A stretch of 53,732 nucleotides of DNA from Bacteroidales bacterium (GTDB lineage: Bacteria > Bacteroidota > Bacteroidia > Bacteroidales > WCHB1-69), in assembly GCA_017651425.1 (NCBI GenBank), contig JAGCCZ010000075.1, positions 1-53,732 on the forward strand, written 5' to 3'. The stretch's first letter is position 1, and each line of letters opens with the position of its first letter. Of this stretch, positions 25,352 through 33,012 are shown one piece after another. Both the position numbers and the translations under genes were made by a program. The notes under the pieces were generated by a model, which saw only the letters and a program-made list of their open reading frames with translations, made no database searches and was not told the origin of the DNA.

Positions 25352-26413
25352 ATGAAGCTGTTGAGTATCATCGGGGCACGGCCCCAGTTTGTGAAGGCCG
25401 CCATGGTCAGTGCGGAAATCGACCGCACAGATGGTGTAGAAGAGGTGTTGGTCCATACCGGACAGCATTTCGACACCAACATGTCGCAGCTCTTCTTTGA
25501 GGAGATGGGGTTGCGTGCCCCCGACCACAACCTTGGCATCCACTCCCTCCCGCACGAGGAGATGGTGGCGCAGATGCGGCAGAAGCTCACAGACCTCATC
25601 GGGCAGGAAAAGCCCGACTATGTGTTGGTGTATGGCGATACGGACTCCACGCTCGCCGGCGCGTTGGCAGCCCACGACTGCGGGGTGCGCCTCTGCCACG
25701 TGGAGGCCGGACTCCGCTCCTTCAACCCCAAGATGCGCGAGGAGTACAACCGTATAGAGACTGACAAGCGCTCCGACCTGCTCTTTGCGCCCACCGAGAC
25801 CGCCGTGGCCAACCTCATCGCGGAGGGCATCGGCTCCGACAGAATCGTGCGCACCGGCGATGTGATGAAAGATGCCGCACTGCACTTCATGCCCCTGGCC
25901 AAGCATCCTGCCGCCACCCTGCCCGACCGGTTCGCGCTCTGCACGCTCCACCGCGCCGAGAACACCGACAACCCCGACATTCTCAAGGAACTCCTGTTAG
26001 CCTTGGAGATGGCCACGCAATATGTACACGTGGTGCTGCCGCTGCACCCGCGCACCCGCAACAAAATACTGGAAATCGGCTACCCCATCGACCGCTCGCC
26101 CATTCACTTCATTGAGCCAGTGGGCTACTTGGAAATGCTGTATCTGCTGAGCCATTGCGCGTTAGTACTCACCGACAGCGGCGGCTTGCAGAAGGAGGCC
26201 TACTTCGCCCACAAATATTGCCTCACCCTGCGTGAGGAGACGGAATGGATGGAACTCTGCGCCCGTGGCTATAACCACCTGCTCGGCCATAACCACATCG
26301 ACATCGTCAACTCCGTGCAAATATTCCTCGACATGCCGCCCATCTTTGCAGACGACCTGTACGGCGACGGGCATACGGCGAGAACCATCGTGTCGGCCAT
26401 CAGCCAACGATAG
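25352..26413 (+). CDS. wecB: UDP-N-acetylglucosamine 2-epimerase (non-hydrolysing)
   Basis: This 353-residue enzyme interconverts UDP-GlcNAc and UDP-ManNAc, supplying ManNAc units for surface polysaccharide. Recognisable segments are IGARPQFVKAAMV near the N-terminus, VLVHTGQHFD, VYGDTDSTLAGALAA, HVEAGLRSF, EEYNRIETDK, CTLHRAENTDN and the UDP-binding LTDSGGLQKEAYF followed by LREETEWMEL. All are typical of the WecB/MnaA family and none appears altered. It follows the ispD-deaminase fusion by 15 bp and probably shares its promoter, although their pathways are unrelated. No terminator is seen before the repeat-rich stretch that begins at 26414. Confidence 0.95.
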   Translation: MKLLSIIGARPQFVKAAMVSAEIDRTDGVEEVLVHTGQHFDTNMSQLFFEEMGLRAPDHNLGIHSLPHEEMVAQMRQKLTDLIGQEKPDYVLVYGDTDSTLAGALAAHDCGVRLCHVEAGLRSFNPKMREEYNRIETDKRSDLLFAPTETAVANLIAEGIGSDRIVRTGDVMKDAALHFMPLAKHPAATLPDRFALCTLHRAENTDNPDILKELLLALEMATQYVHVVLPLHPRTRNKILEIGYPIDRSPIHFIEPVGYLEMLYLLSHCALVLTDSGGLQKEAYFAHKYCLTLREETEWMELCARGYNHLLGHNHIDIVNSVQIFLDMPPIFADDLYGDGHTARTIVSAISQR

Positions 26414-26486
26414 TTTTGTAGATTATTCATGTTTCGCGGGTTCATCGTTTTTTGTTGTGAGGTGATAAATATTCACAAAATATGTG

Positions 26487-26494
26487 TACTTTTG
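26487..26494 (+). promoter_or_regulatory. Orphan promoter -7 box ahead of the hairpin repeats
   Basis: TACTTTTG matches TAnnTTTG, but no protein-coding gene follows on this strand for over 700 bp. The first thing downstream is the tandem hairpin repeat at 26504. It could drive a non-coding RNA or be the leftover of a lost gene. Confidence 0.45.
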
Positions 26495-26503
26495 CCGCTA
26501 ATA

Positions 26504-26632
26504 GGTGTCGGTGACGCCGTTCCTCCCCACTGCGCTTCCTTCGTCGCTTGTGTGGGGTTTTTGAGAGGGTGTCGGTACCGTCATCCATCCCCACATTGCG
26601 CTCCTTCGTCGCTTATGTGGGGTTATTGAGAG
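26504..26632 (+). repeat. Tandem duplication of a 64/65-bp hairpin unit
   Basis: Two head-to-tail units (26504-26567 and 26568-26632) start with GGTGTCGGT and end with GGGGTTNTTGAGAG. Each holds a stem-loop: CCCCAC...GTGGGG in unit 1 and CCCCACAT...ATGTGGGG in unit 2. The stem differs between units but stays paired. A GTCCCTCCGGGAC hairpin (26636-26648) follows. The module stem-GGGGTTATTGAGA-n-GTCCC is the reverse complement of the left end of the large element at 26751. Confidence 0.8.
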
Positions 26633-26750
26633 GGTGTCCCTCCGGGACAATAGAGGTAATAGTTAAAAGTTAATAATAGTTTTCATTGAGCAGCCCCGTT
26701 AGGGGCGCAAGAGCTTGGTAGAAATAATAGACAATAATCTTCCTTGAGCA

Positions 26751-27104
26751 GTCCCGAAGGGACAAAATCTCAATAACCCCAGACTAAACGCAGTGCAGTC
26801 TGGGGCTGAACGGCGCGCATGATGACAATCGCGGCGCGGGAGAAGGTTGAGACGAGGCTGTGCGCTGCTCGCCGCGAAACGGGTGTGGGGTTCGACGAGC
26901 CTGCGTGAGGGATTGAAGCGGAAATGGCTGGCGGGGAACTGTTGCACAGCTTTGGAAATTTACTAAAAGGGAGAAACTGCCAAGCACCAAATCATTGCTG
27001 CCAGGCATTGGAGCGGAAAGCCCGACGGCGCGGAGGCATTGGACTGCGTGTGCGGATGTGACGTGATTTCCGCCGCCGCGCCGGCACGCCCAAATCAAAA
27101 AAAA
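26751..27104 (+). repeat. Dispersed GC-rich element, copy A (about 354 bp)
   Basis: This is the first of two copies in the window, both in the same orientation. From left to right come CCCCAGAC/GTCTGGGG (26777-26784 with 26798-26805) and CGCGGCG/CGCCGCG (26830-26836 with 26870-26876). Next is AATGGCTGGC/GCCAGGCATT (26923-26932 with 27000-27009, one mismatch), enclosing a copy-specific centre. Last is GGCGCGGAGGC/GCCGCCGCGCC (27027-27037 with 27072-27082). The element ends in CACGCCCAAATC plus an A run. The rest of the 26414-27150 gene-free stretch holds the hairpin tandem, REP-like palindromes and AT-rich spacer, with no convincing gene. Confidence 0.85.
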
Positions 27105-27222
27105 GATGCAAAAGCCCTGATTTGTGCCATCAGGTATATAATTCCCATAATTTTTATGGCAGTACGACTATTCAGGTTTTGATTGGACATGGGAAAATCA
27201 GAGCGAGACAAATGTTGTAAGC

Positions 27223-27423
27223 ATGTATAAGTACGATTATACAACACAAACAAGCGCTTCGGTTTCTGATACAGTGTTGATTGACGGATTAGGCGGTCCT
27301 GTGGCCTATTGTTTTAGAGGCGAAAAAAAAGGATGGGCAAATATCTGTTTGGTTCGGCACCTTGGTGATGGTGAACCCGAAAACAGACAACGAATTCATT
27401 TCTCCATACGGGTCATTGAATGA
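27223..27423 (+). pseudogene. Short hypothetical frame, probably a gene remnant
   Basis: The frame is open from 27151 to the stop at 27421-27423, but the first ATG is at 27223, giving 66 residues. The upstream part has no start codon, yet reads smoothly into it (YDYSGFDWTWENQSE, then MYKYDYTTQTSASVSD, later GEKKGWANICLVRHLGD). The conserved-looking tryptophan and tyrosine pattern suggests a beta-rich secreted or surface protein that has lost its front end. I do not recognise the family. It lies directly behind the dispersed element copy A, so insertion of that element may have cut the gene. No promoter is visible. Confidence 0.4.
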
Positions 27424-27470
27424 GGACAACGGGTTCCTGAAATCTTTCGTCAAACAGTTTTTCTGTGAAC

Positions 27471-28283
27471 CTACAATTTGTACACCCTGATGTAGTCCAC
27501 ATACATCTTCTCCTCAAAATAGGTTCTCTTTCGGGGTTGGTACCGCCGTTGCGTCTGCACAGCCAAGTTGAGGATGATTCTCACAGGATCCACAATTCCA
27601 TGGTTTAGCTCGACCCTTATGGGCTGGTCGTCGATATACCATACTATTCTGGTGCTGTCCCACTCGATGGCATAGGTGTGCCAATCTTCGTATGAAAAAG
27701 ATTTAAGATCGAATGTCTGCAGGTTTTTGGTAAAAGAACCCGGCTCATACGCCAGATGAAGGTTTGTTTCAACGTGATTGGGACGTTTGTGGCCATAGAA
27801 CTCGAAAATGTCTATTTCGGCGTAATTACTGGCGTTGGGCACTCCTTCTCCGATAAAAGTCCAAAAGGCGGGCCACAGTCCCCGGCGGTAGGGGCACTTG
27901 ATGCGCGCTTCGATATAGCCAAAATTCCGATTATACGGGCGTTTTGTCTCCACCCACCCGGAAGAATAGGGATAGACACCCTGCTCGCAAAGTTGACAGG
28001 CATTCACCGTCCATGAAGATTTCTCCTGGGGACACTCCACCGGACGGTTGTCCAGACGAATTACGAGATTCCCGTCCTCAACCCACACATTGTCGGCCAG
28101 ATAGATTTGGGGTTCCCTGCCATGCACGGCAAAGTTCAGCACCGACCAGCGCGACTCGTCGAAAAAGGAGAAGTCGTCCTCCCAATCCAGTTTCCATAGA
28201 GCACTGTCCAAGGACGGTTGTGCCACACCATGCCCCATCATTATCATGACGAGCAAACAGAATAGCAGAGACAATTTACGCAT
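27471..28283 (-). CDS. Glycoside hydrolase family 16 protein
   Basis: This 270-residue secreted enzyme starts at ATG 28283, which opens a signal peptide (LLFCLLVMIMMGHGVAQ). The GH16 active site ExDxxE is EIDIFE at residues 156-161, giving nucleophile E156, helper D158 and acid/base E161. It is followed by the usual HVETNLH strand. Flanking aromatic residues (GLWPAFWTF) line the substrate cleft, and the fold ends with MYVDYIRVYKL. GH16 enzymes cleave beta-1,3/1,4-glucans, laminarin, agar or related polymers; the exact substrate cannot be told. The export sequence is simple, without a T9SS tail, so it probably acts in the periplasm or is released. It lies downstream of the DUF4159 gene on the same strand. 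Confidence 0.9.
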   Translation of the reverse strand: MRKLSLLFCLLVMIMMGHGVAQPSLDSALWKLDWEDDFSFFDESRWSVLNFAVHGREPQIYLADNVWVEDGNLVIRLDNRPVECPQEKSSWTVNACQLCEQGVYPYSSGWVETKRPYNRNFGYIEARIKCPYRRGLWPAFWTFIGEGVPNASNYAEIDIFEFYGHKRPNHVETNLHLAYEPGSFTKNLQTFDLKSFSYEDWHTYAIEWDSTRIVWYIDDQPIRVELNHGIVDPVRIILNLAVQTQRRYQPRKRTYFEEKMYVDYIRVYKL

Positions 28284-28319
28284 TTTCAAGTTTTTCAGAT
28301 TATTTTCCATTTGATATTT

Positions 28320-28354
28320 GGATAGAACTGCTTGACAACAACTCTGTTCTATCC
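28320..28354. repeat. Perfect 9-bp inverted repeat in the GH16 leader
   Basis: GGATAGAAC (28320-28328) and GTTCTATCC (28346-28354) pair across a 17-base loop. It sits between the DUF4159 stop and the GH16 start, so it could be an operator or an mRNA hairpin. Confidence 0.6.
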
Positions 28355-28407
28355 GCATGGGCTTTCACTTCCTATTTCACAGGCATCTCTACCCCATGCC
28401 TTTAGAC

Positions 28408-29052
28408 CTAATTGGTAAAGACATACTGCAAAATGTTCGCACCCATCTGAAGTGCCTTGGTGCGAGTGGCCTCCGAATCCTTGTGTACCACATAGTCCTC
28501 CCATCCGTCGCCGAGGTCGCACTCGTAGGTAAAGAGAAAGACCATGCGTCCCTCGTAAAACAAGGCAAACGCTTGCGGCGGCTTGTTGTCGTGCTCATGT
28601 ATTTTCGGCAAACCGTTCGGGAAGTTGTATTTCTGATGGAAGATCGGATGGTTGAAGGGCAACTCCACCAGTTCCAATTCCGGGAACACCTTCTTCATCT
28701 CCCTGCGGATGTAGGTATTCATGCCATAGTTGTCATCGGCGTGCAGGAAGCCGCCGGAGATCAAGTACATACGCAGGTTGTATGCCTCGGCCTCCGTGAA
28801 AAGCACGTTGCCATGACCCGTCATGTGGACGAAAGGATATTGGAAAATGTCCGCGCTGCCCACCTCAACGGTGGCGGGCTTCGTCTCCAAGGACATGCCC
28901 AAGTTGCTGTTGCAAAACTTGATGAGATTGGGCAGCGACGTGGGGTTGGCATACCAATCACCGCCGCCGTTGTACTTCAACAAGGCAATTTGCTGCGCAG
29001 AAGCCGCGAGGCACAGGGCGCAGAACATCAGTCCGAAGAGATATTTTTTCAT
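28408..29052 (-). CDS. DUF4159 domain-containing protein
   Basis: This 214-residue exported protein starts at ATG 29052, which gives a clean signal peptide (YLFGLMFCALCLAASAQ). A promoter box lies just upstream at 29078-29085, inside longer alternative frames. The DUF4159 domain fills the rest. Typical segments are KYNGGGDWYANPTSLPNL, FVHMTGHGNV, AYNLRMYLISGGFLHADD and ELPFNHPIFH. The fold resembles glutamine amidotransferase-like proteins, but no catalytic nucleophile is evident. The role is unknown. In other Bacteroidota, DUF4159 genes often accompany von Willebrand-type membrane proteins, and one lies 0.7 kb upstream here. It is followed on the same strand by the GH16 gene after a 124-bp spacer with an inverted repeat. 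Confidence 0.83.
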   Translation of the reverse strand: MKKYLFGLMFCALCLAASAQQIALLKYNGGGDWYANPTSLPNLIKFCNSNLGMSLETKPATVEVGSADIFQYPFVHMTGHGNVLFTEAEAYNLRMYLISGGFLHADDNYGMNTYIRREMKKVFPELELVELPFNHPIFHQKYNFPNGLPKIHEHDNKPPQAFALFYEGRMVFLFTYECDLGDGWEDYVVHKDSEATRTKALQMGANILQYVFTN

Positions 29053-29077
29053 ATTCAGGGTATCCAAAAAAAGCCTG

Positions 29078-29085
29078 CAAAAGTA
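29078..29085 (-). promoter_or_regulatory. Promoter -7 box for the DUF4159 gene
   Basis: The minus strand reads TACTTTTG, 26 bp before ATG 29052. It supports that start over the in-frame upstream alternatives. Confidence 0.65.
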
Positions 29086-29135
29086 CATAATTTTCGGAAA
29101 AGTGGGGGTGGTCGATGAAGTGCGCCCCATTTTCG

Positions 29136-29540
29136 TTATGCACACACTTCCTTCGGACAAAGCAAGGCGCAGCGTTCGATGATGGTTCTCGCCTTCTCGA
29201 ATCCGGCCTCGCAGACCTTTTTGTCCTTATTGCCATCGTAGCCCATATACAGATGCATGGTGTCATAGCCGGCCACAATGGCGGCCAGCAGCTTGCGGTC
29301 ACGCTTGCCCGCCGCCTCCTTATACTTCTCTATCGACGGACGGCCTTTGCCCTTGCGCACTCCCAACGCAGCATCAAGCGCAATCAGGCAGCCGTTCCAC
29401 AACGTGTTGCCCGCCATCTTGATGTATTTCCCATCCGTATAAATCAACAACTCAGGGTCGAAGTTGGCCTTCTTGATAACCTCCTCCGCATTAGCCACAT
29501 ACCGCCGAGCTTCTTCAATGGGATCATCTTTTATTTCCAT
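29136..29540 (-). CDS. DUF5618 family protein
   Basis: This 134-residue soluble, helical protein fits the DUF5618 family of Bacteroidota. It opens with an amphipathic helix (IEEARRYVANAEEVIKKA). The family-typical KYIKMAGNTLWNGCLIALDAAL follows, a helix pair resembling HEPN-type or four-helix bundles. It closes with a charged helix ending in CALLCPKEVCA. The role is not known. The gene has its own promoter at 29600-29607 and is followed by the promoter of the DUF4159 gene, so it seems to be an independent unit. The cysteine cluster at the C-terminus (C125, C128, C133) is unusual and might bind a metal, which is speculation. Confidence 0.7.
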   Translation of the reverse strand: MEIKDDPIEEARRYVANAEEVIKKANFDPELLIYTDGKYIKMAGNTLWNGCLIALDAALGVRKGKGRPSIEKYKEAAGKRDRKLLAAIVAGYDTMHLYMGYDGNKDKKVCEAGFEKARTIIERCALLCPKEVCA

Positions 29541-29599
29541 AATGTCTAGTTGTTTTTAAGAATTTAACAATAAATTATATTATCAGTATAATAACGCTG

Positions 29600-29607
29600 C
29601 AAAGATA
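29600..29607 (-). promoter_or_regulatory. Promoter -7 box for the DUF5618 gene
   Basis: The minus strand reads TATCTTTG, 59 bp before ATG 29540. The remainder of 29541-29727 is AT-rich and shows no gene. Confidence 0.6.
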
Positions 29608-29727
29608 ATAATTATTTTAATACAATGGAAATAAAAATGTAATTATCTTGTATTTTAACTATTGATTGTTAATTTTTGTAAATAGCAAAGGGTTATTGTT
29701 GCGGTTTGGGGTTTCTATGTACGAAAA

Positions 29728-31824
29728 TCAGTATCCCCCATTCCACTTCCGCAAGAACCACTCGATGCCCAGCAGCAGCACGATGGCGGCGAGGTACCAC
29801 GGGGAATTGAGGAGCATGGAGTATTTCTTTGTATAGGTGGCGATGGGCTTGATGTTGTCGTTCTTCTTGATGACATCAGCCACTTCGGCGATTTTGTCCT
29901 TCTCGAAATATTGGCCACCGGTGATCTTGGCCATACCCTTGAGCAGGTCATGGTCGGCCACGAGGTTGGCGGTTTCCAACATGACAGCTTGGATGGCGAA
30001 ACGTCCGCTCTTTTCGAGACGTTTGCTGCCGATCTGCGTGGTGGCAGTCCAAGTGTAGTTTCCCAATGGCAACTCGCCCATGTTGAGGTAATAACTGTTG
30101 TTCTGCTTGGAGAACTGCGCCTCGTAAGTCGTGTCGCCGCCACCCTTGAGCACCATCTTGATGTCGGGTTCGTTGATCAGCTCGTAGCTGTCGTTGTACA
30201 GCTCGGCGCTGAACTCCACGGGGGCGTTCTCGGCAAAGACACTCTCATGCTGCACCCGGAAGCGACTCTTGTCGCCCTTGGCCGCTAAATACAGCGCCAT
30301 CTTGCTGACAAGTTCGTTGAAGGCATCGTGATTCTCGGCGTGCATGTAGTTGTACATCTTCCACGACCAAATGCCCGTACCGGTCACGATGCAGTTTCGC
30401 GCACCGTTCTGCTCATTGAATACGATTAGCGGGTACTTGGTATCCACACCGCTGATTTTCTGATACATGAAGACATTGGCAGCCACGCTGGTCTTATAGG
30501 ATGCAAACGGGGTTTTGACCGGCGGATATTTGGGCAACATCCTCTGTGCCTCTTCCGAGAAGGTAAAAGAGGTAAAATTGTCGTTGTAGAGAGGTGTCGC
30601 ATTGTTGGTCATCTCCTTGGTCTGCGTAATGGTGACACCCGTGTTCAACGAATTGAAGCTGTTGAGATTGGTGGCTGCGCCCACAATATAGAGCGCCGAA
30701 GTGCCGCTCTGTCGGATCTGCGAGAGCAGACCGGAGGCCGGATTGGTCTTGGAAGGCAGCTGGTGCAGTATCACCAAACTGTAGTCGGAGGGATTCCCCT
30801 TGAAATCGCTGACAGGGAAGACCTCAACATCGTAATTGTCGGTCTTTTCGAGGGCCTCTCGGATGGCGGCCACATCGGGATGGGGACCGTTATAGACAAT
30901 GGCCACCTTGTTGCGCGATTCAACCACCTCCACAAAGAAGCTGCTGTGATTGTTCTTGTGCGTCACCTCACCGTCCAGTTCCGTGAGATCGACTTTATAG
31001 TGGTGGACACCTTTGCTCTTGGCCTCCACGCTGAACTTCACCGTCTCAAAATAACGGTTTCCTGTCAAGGAGAGGGTTTTGTGATAGATCTCCATATCGC
31101 CCTCCGTGACCTTCAGCTCAGCCTGCTTTCCGGAGAGCTTGTTGGCCGCCACCTTTATCTCCACCGGGAAAAAGTTGCCCTTGAGGGCCTGCCGGTTGTG
31201 CAGGATGTTGGAGATGAAAAGGTCCGTAGTGAGCTCCGAGCTGCCCAATCCAACCGTATAGACAGGGCAACCGGCATTTTCGGCCTTGTAATAGGGACTG
31301 GAGCCTGTGTTGAAGATGCCATCGGTGAGCATCACCACGGCACCGACATTCCGGTTGGAATAGAACATGTTCACCTGGTCAAAAAGGGATGCCAGGTTCG
31401 TGGATTTATCGGAAAAGTCAACATTAAAGGACTCTTGTTCGCCCACGAGGTGGTCCTCGTCGCCCACGAGGTAGGTTTTCACCTCGTAATCCTTGCCCAA
31501 GTCGGCGATCATCTTCTGCACTTGGGCGGGGTATTCTTTCGTATAGAAAGAAGAATCTTTGTTGGACTTCACGGATTCGCTGTTATCGACAGCCACGAGG
31601 ATGAGGGGCTTGTCCGTCTGTTTCACGGTGCGCTTGAACATGGGGGCCAGCAGCAGGAAGGCGATGAGACCCACGGCGAGGCCACGCAGCGAGGCCATTG
31701 CGATGCGCGTGGGTTTCTCAAAGACGATGTTGTTGTTCTTGAAATAGAGAAACAACGCGTACCCCACGCCAAGCAGTATGGCGAAAATGACCAACCAAAG
31801 GGGATATTGCGTCAGTAGTTTCAT
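29728..31824 (-). CDS. Von Willebrand factor A-type membrane protein
   Basis: This 698-residue protein has two membrane segments near the N-terminus (residues ~9-27 and 42-61). A large extracytoplasmic part follows, and a last membrane helix lies near the C-terminus (~672-690). Residues 76-190 form a VWA-like domain with a MIDAS-type DNSES (D80, S82, S84) and the later LTDGIFNTG. The middle contains Ig-like and class I glutamine amidotransferase-like segments (VAIVYNGPHPDVAAIREAL, YSLVILHQLP). Such proteins resemble BatA/BatB-like and YegL-like envelope proteins, probably for metal-dependent protein contacts; the partner is unknown. It starts 3 bp after the trpS stop, so it is transcribed with trpS. 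Confidence 0.8.
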   Translation of the reverse strand: MKLLTQYPLWLVIFAILLGVGYALFLYFKNNNIVFEKPTRIAMASLRGLAVGLIAFLLLAPMFKRTVKQTDKPLILVAVDNSESVKSNKDSSFYTKEYPAQVQKMIADLGKDYEVKTYLVGDEDHLVGEQESFNVDFSDKSTNLASLFDQVNMFYSNRNVGAVVMLTDGIFNTGSSPYYKAENAGCPVYTVGLGSSELTTDLFISNILHNRQALKGNFFPVEIKVAANKLSGKQAELKVTEGDMEIYHKTLSLTGNRYFETVKFSVEAKSKGVHHYKVDLTELDGEVTHKNNHSSFFVEVVESRNKVAIVYNGPHPDVAAIREALEKTDNYDVEVFPVSDFKGNPSDYSLVILHQLPSKTNPASGLLSQIRQSGTSALYIVGAATNLNSFNSLNTGVTITQTKEMTNNATPLYNDNFTSFTFSEEAQRMLPKYPPVKTPFASYKTSVAANVFMYQKISGVDTKYPLIVFNEQNGARNCIVTGTGIWSWKMYNYMHAENHDAFNELVSKMALYLAAKGDKSRFRVQHESVFAENAPVEFSAELYNDSYELINEPDIKMVLKGGGDTTYEAQFSKQNNSYYLNMGELPLGNYTWTATTQIGSKRLEKSGRFAIQAVMLETANLVADHDLLKGMAKITGGQYFEKDKIAEVADVIKKNDNIKPIATYTKKYSMLLNSPWYLAAIVLLLGIEWFLRKWNGGY

Positions 31825-31827
31825 GGA

Positions 31828-32823
31828 TTACAGGGGTTTGAAACCAATAATTTCACGCACGTCGCGCACGGTCTTGGAGGCGCTTTCACGGGCCTTTTCA
31901 GCCCCCTCCCGTGCCACCTTGCTGATGTAGTCGCTCTTGGAGCGCAACTCAAGGATGCGCTCATAGATGGGTTGCAGGAAGGCGATCATGTCACTGGCGA
32001 GCTGCTTTTTCATGTCGCCATAACGGATCTGGCAGGCCTGATATTGGTCCTCGAAGTATTGCACGGTGTCGGGTGTGGAGACGGCCCTCATCAGGCTGAA
32101 GAGGTTCTCCACGGCCTGGCTCTTGGGTTGGCCCGGCTCTGTGGGACCGCTGTCGGAAACGGCACGCATCACCTTCTTGCGCACCACTTCCGGCGCGTCG
32201 GAGAGATAGATGCAGGAGGCCTCGTTGTCGGACTTGGACATCTTGGTGGAGCCGTCAAGGCCGGGAATCTTCACGAGGTCGTTGCCGAAGTTATAGGCCA
32301 CAGGCAGTTTGAAATACTCATGCTTGTAGATGTGGTTGAAGCGCTGCGCGAAGTCGCGGGTCATCTCCAGATGCTGTTCCTGGTCCTTGCCCACGGGCAC
32401 CTTGTCGGCGCGGTGCAGCAGGATGTCGGCGGCCATGAGCACGGGGTAGTTGAGCAAGCCGGCGTTGACGTTGTTGGGCTGGCGGCGCACCTTCTCCTTG
32501 AAAGAGGCCACACGTTGCAGCTCGCCCACATAGACATTCATGGAGAGCAGCAGACTCAGCTCGCACACCTGGGGCACATCGCTCTGCACATATATCGTGG
32601 CTTTCTCGGGATCAAGGCCCGCCGCGATGTAGTCGATGAGCACATTGCGCACGTTTGTCTGCAAATCAGCAGGATTGGGATGCGTTGTCAAGGAATGGTA
32701 ATCTGCAATGAAGAAGAAGCATTTGTTCTCGTTCTGCATCTTGATAAAGTTCCTCAAGGCACCGAAATAGTTGCCGAGGTGAAGGAAACCGGTTGGGCGA
32801 ATGCCACTTGCTACAATATCCAT
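31828..32823 (-). CDS. trpS: Tryptophanyl-tRNA synthetase
   Basis: This 331-residue class I aminoacyl-tRNA synthetase charges tRNA-Trp. The HIGH-type motif is HLGNY (residues 15-19) within SGIRPTGFLHLGNYFGAL, and the KMSKS motif is intact at 194-198 (GSTKMSKSDN). DYHSLTTHP, VLMAADILLHRADKVPVGKDQEQHLEMTRD and the tRNA-binding C-terminal helices are as expected for the bacterial enzyme. The length is normal. It leads a two-gene unit with the von Willebrand-type membrane protein 3 bp downstream. Its promoter box is at 32844-32851, divergent from a small outer-membrane protein gene. Confidence 0.97.
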   Translation of the reverse strand: MDIVASGIRPTGFLHLGNYFGALRNFIKMQNENKCFFFIADYHSLTTHPNPADLQTNVRNVLIDYIAAGLDPEKATIYVQSDVPQVCELSLLLSMNVYVGELQRVASFKEKVRRQPNNVNAGLLNYPVLMAADILLHRADKVPVGKDQEQHLEMTRDFAQRFNHIYKHEYFKLPVAYNFGNDLVKIPGLDGSTKMSKSDNEASCIYLSDAPEVVRKKVMRAVSDSGPTEPGQPKSQAVENLFSLMRAVSTPDTVQYFEDQYQACQIRYGDMKKQLASDMIAFLQPIYERILELRSKSDYISKVAREGAEKARESASKTVRDVREIIGFKPL

Positions 32824-32843
32824 AAGTCAAAATTTCAAGGGCG

Positions 32844-32851
32844 CAAAGATA
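32844..32851 (-). promoter_or_regulatory. Promoter -7 box for trpS
   Basis: The minus strand reads TATCTTTG, 21 bp before ATG 32823. Confidence 0.7.
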
Positions 32852-32983
32852 CAAAAAATTCGCAGGGCCGAAGCATATTTCAGACACTCTCCGACTTATG
32901 CCGTTGCCACTTCATCGTATGCGCCTTTTGTTTTGGCACAAGCAATAAATCTCACCAAATCCCGTTTAACACAGGGAAAATTA

Positions 32984-32991
32984 TATTTTTG
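32984..32991 (+). promoter_or_regulatory. Promoter -7 box for the small outer-membrane protein gene
   Basis: TATTTTTG matches TAnnTTTG, 21 bp before ATG 33013. Confidence 0.7.
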
Positions 32992-33012
32992 CAACCGCTA
33001 AAAACAAAAGTC

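Noticed and set aside
26504..26632. Possible CRISPR array
   Set aside because: There are only two units, no uniform spacers between repeats, and no cas genes nearby; the units are plain tandem hairpins.
26699..26947. Minus-strand frame in element copy A with a counterpart at 33648-33866
   Set aside because: The shared amino acids follow from shared repeat DNA; differences in this frame are mostly amino-acid-changing, and neither copy has a promoter.
30763..31818. Plus-strand frame (351 codons) opposite the von Willebrand-type gene
   Set aside because: It is an antisense shadow of a gene with clear MIDAS and membrane features.
31972..33012. Upstream extension of the small outer-membrane protein frame across trpS
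   Set aside because: The extension lies antisense to trpS, and a promoter plus signal peptide start are present at 32984-33013.
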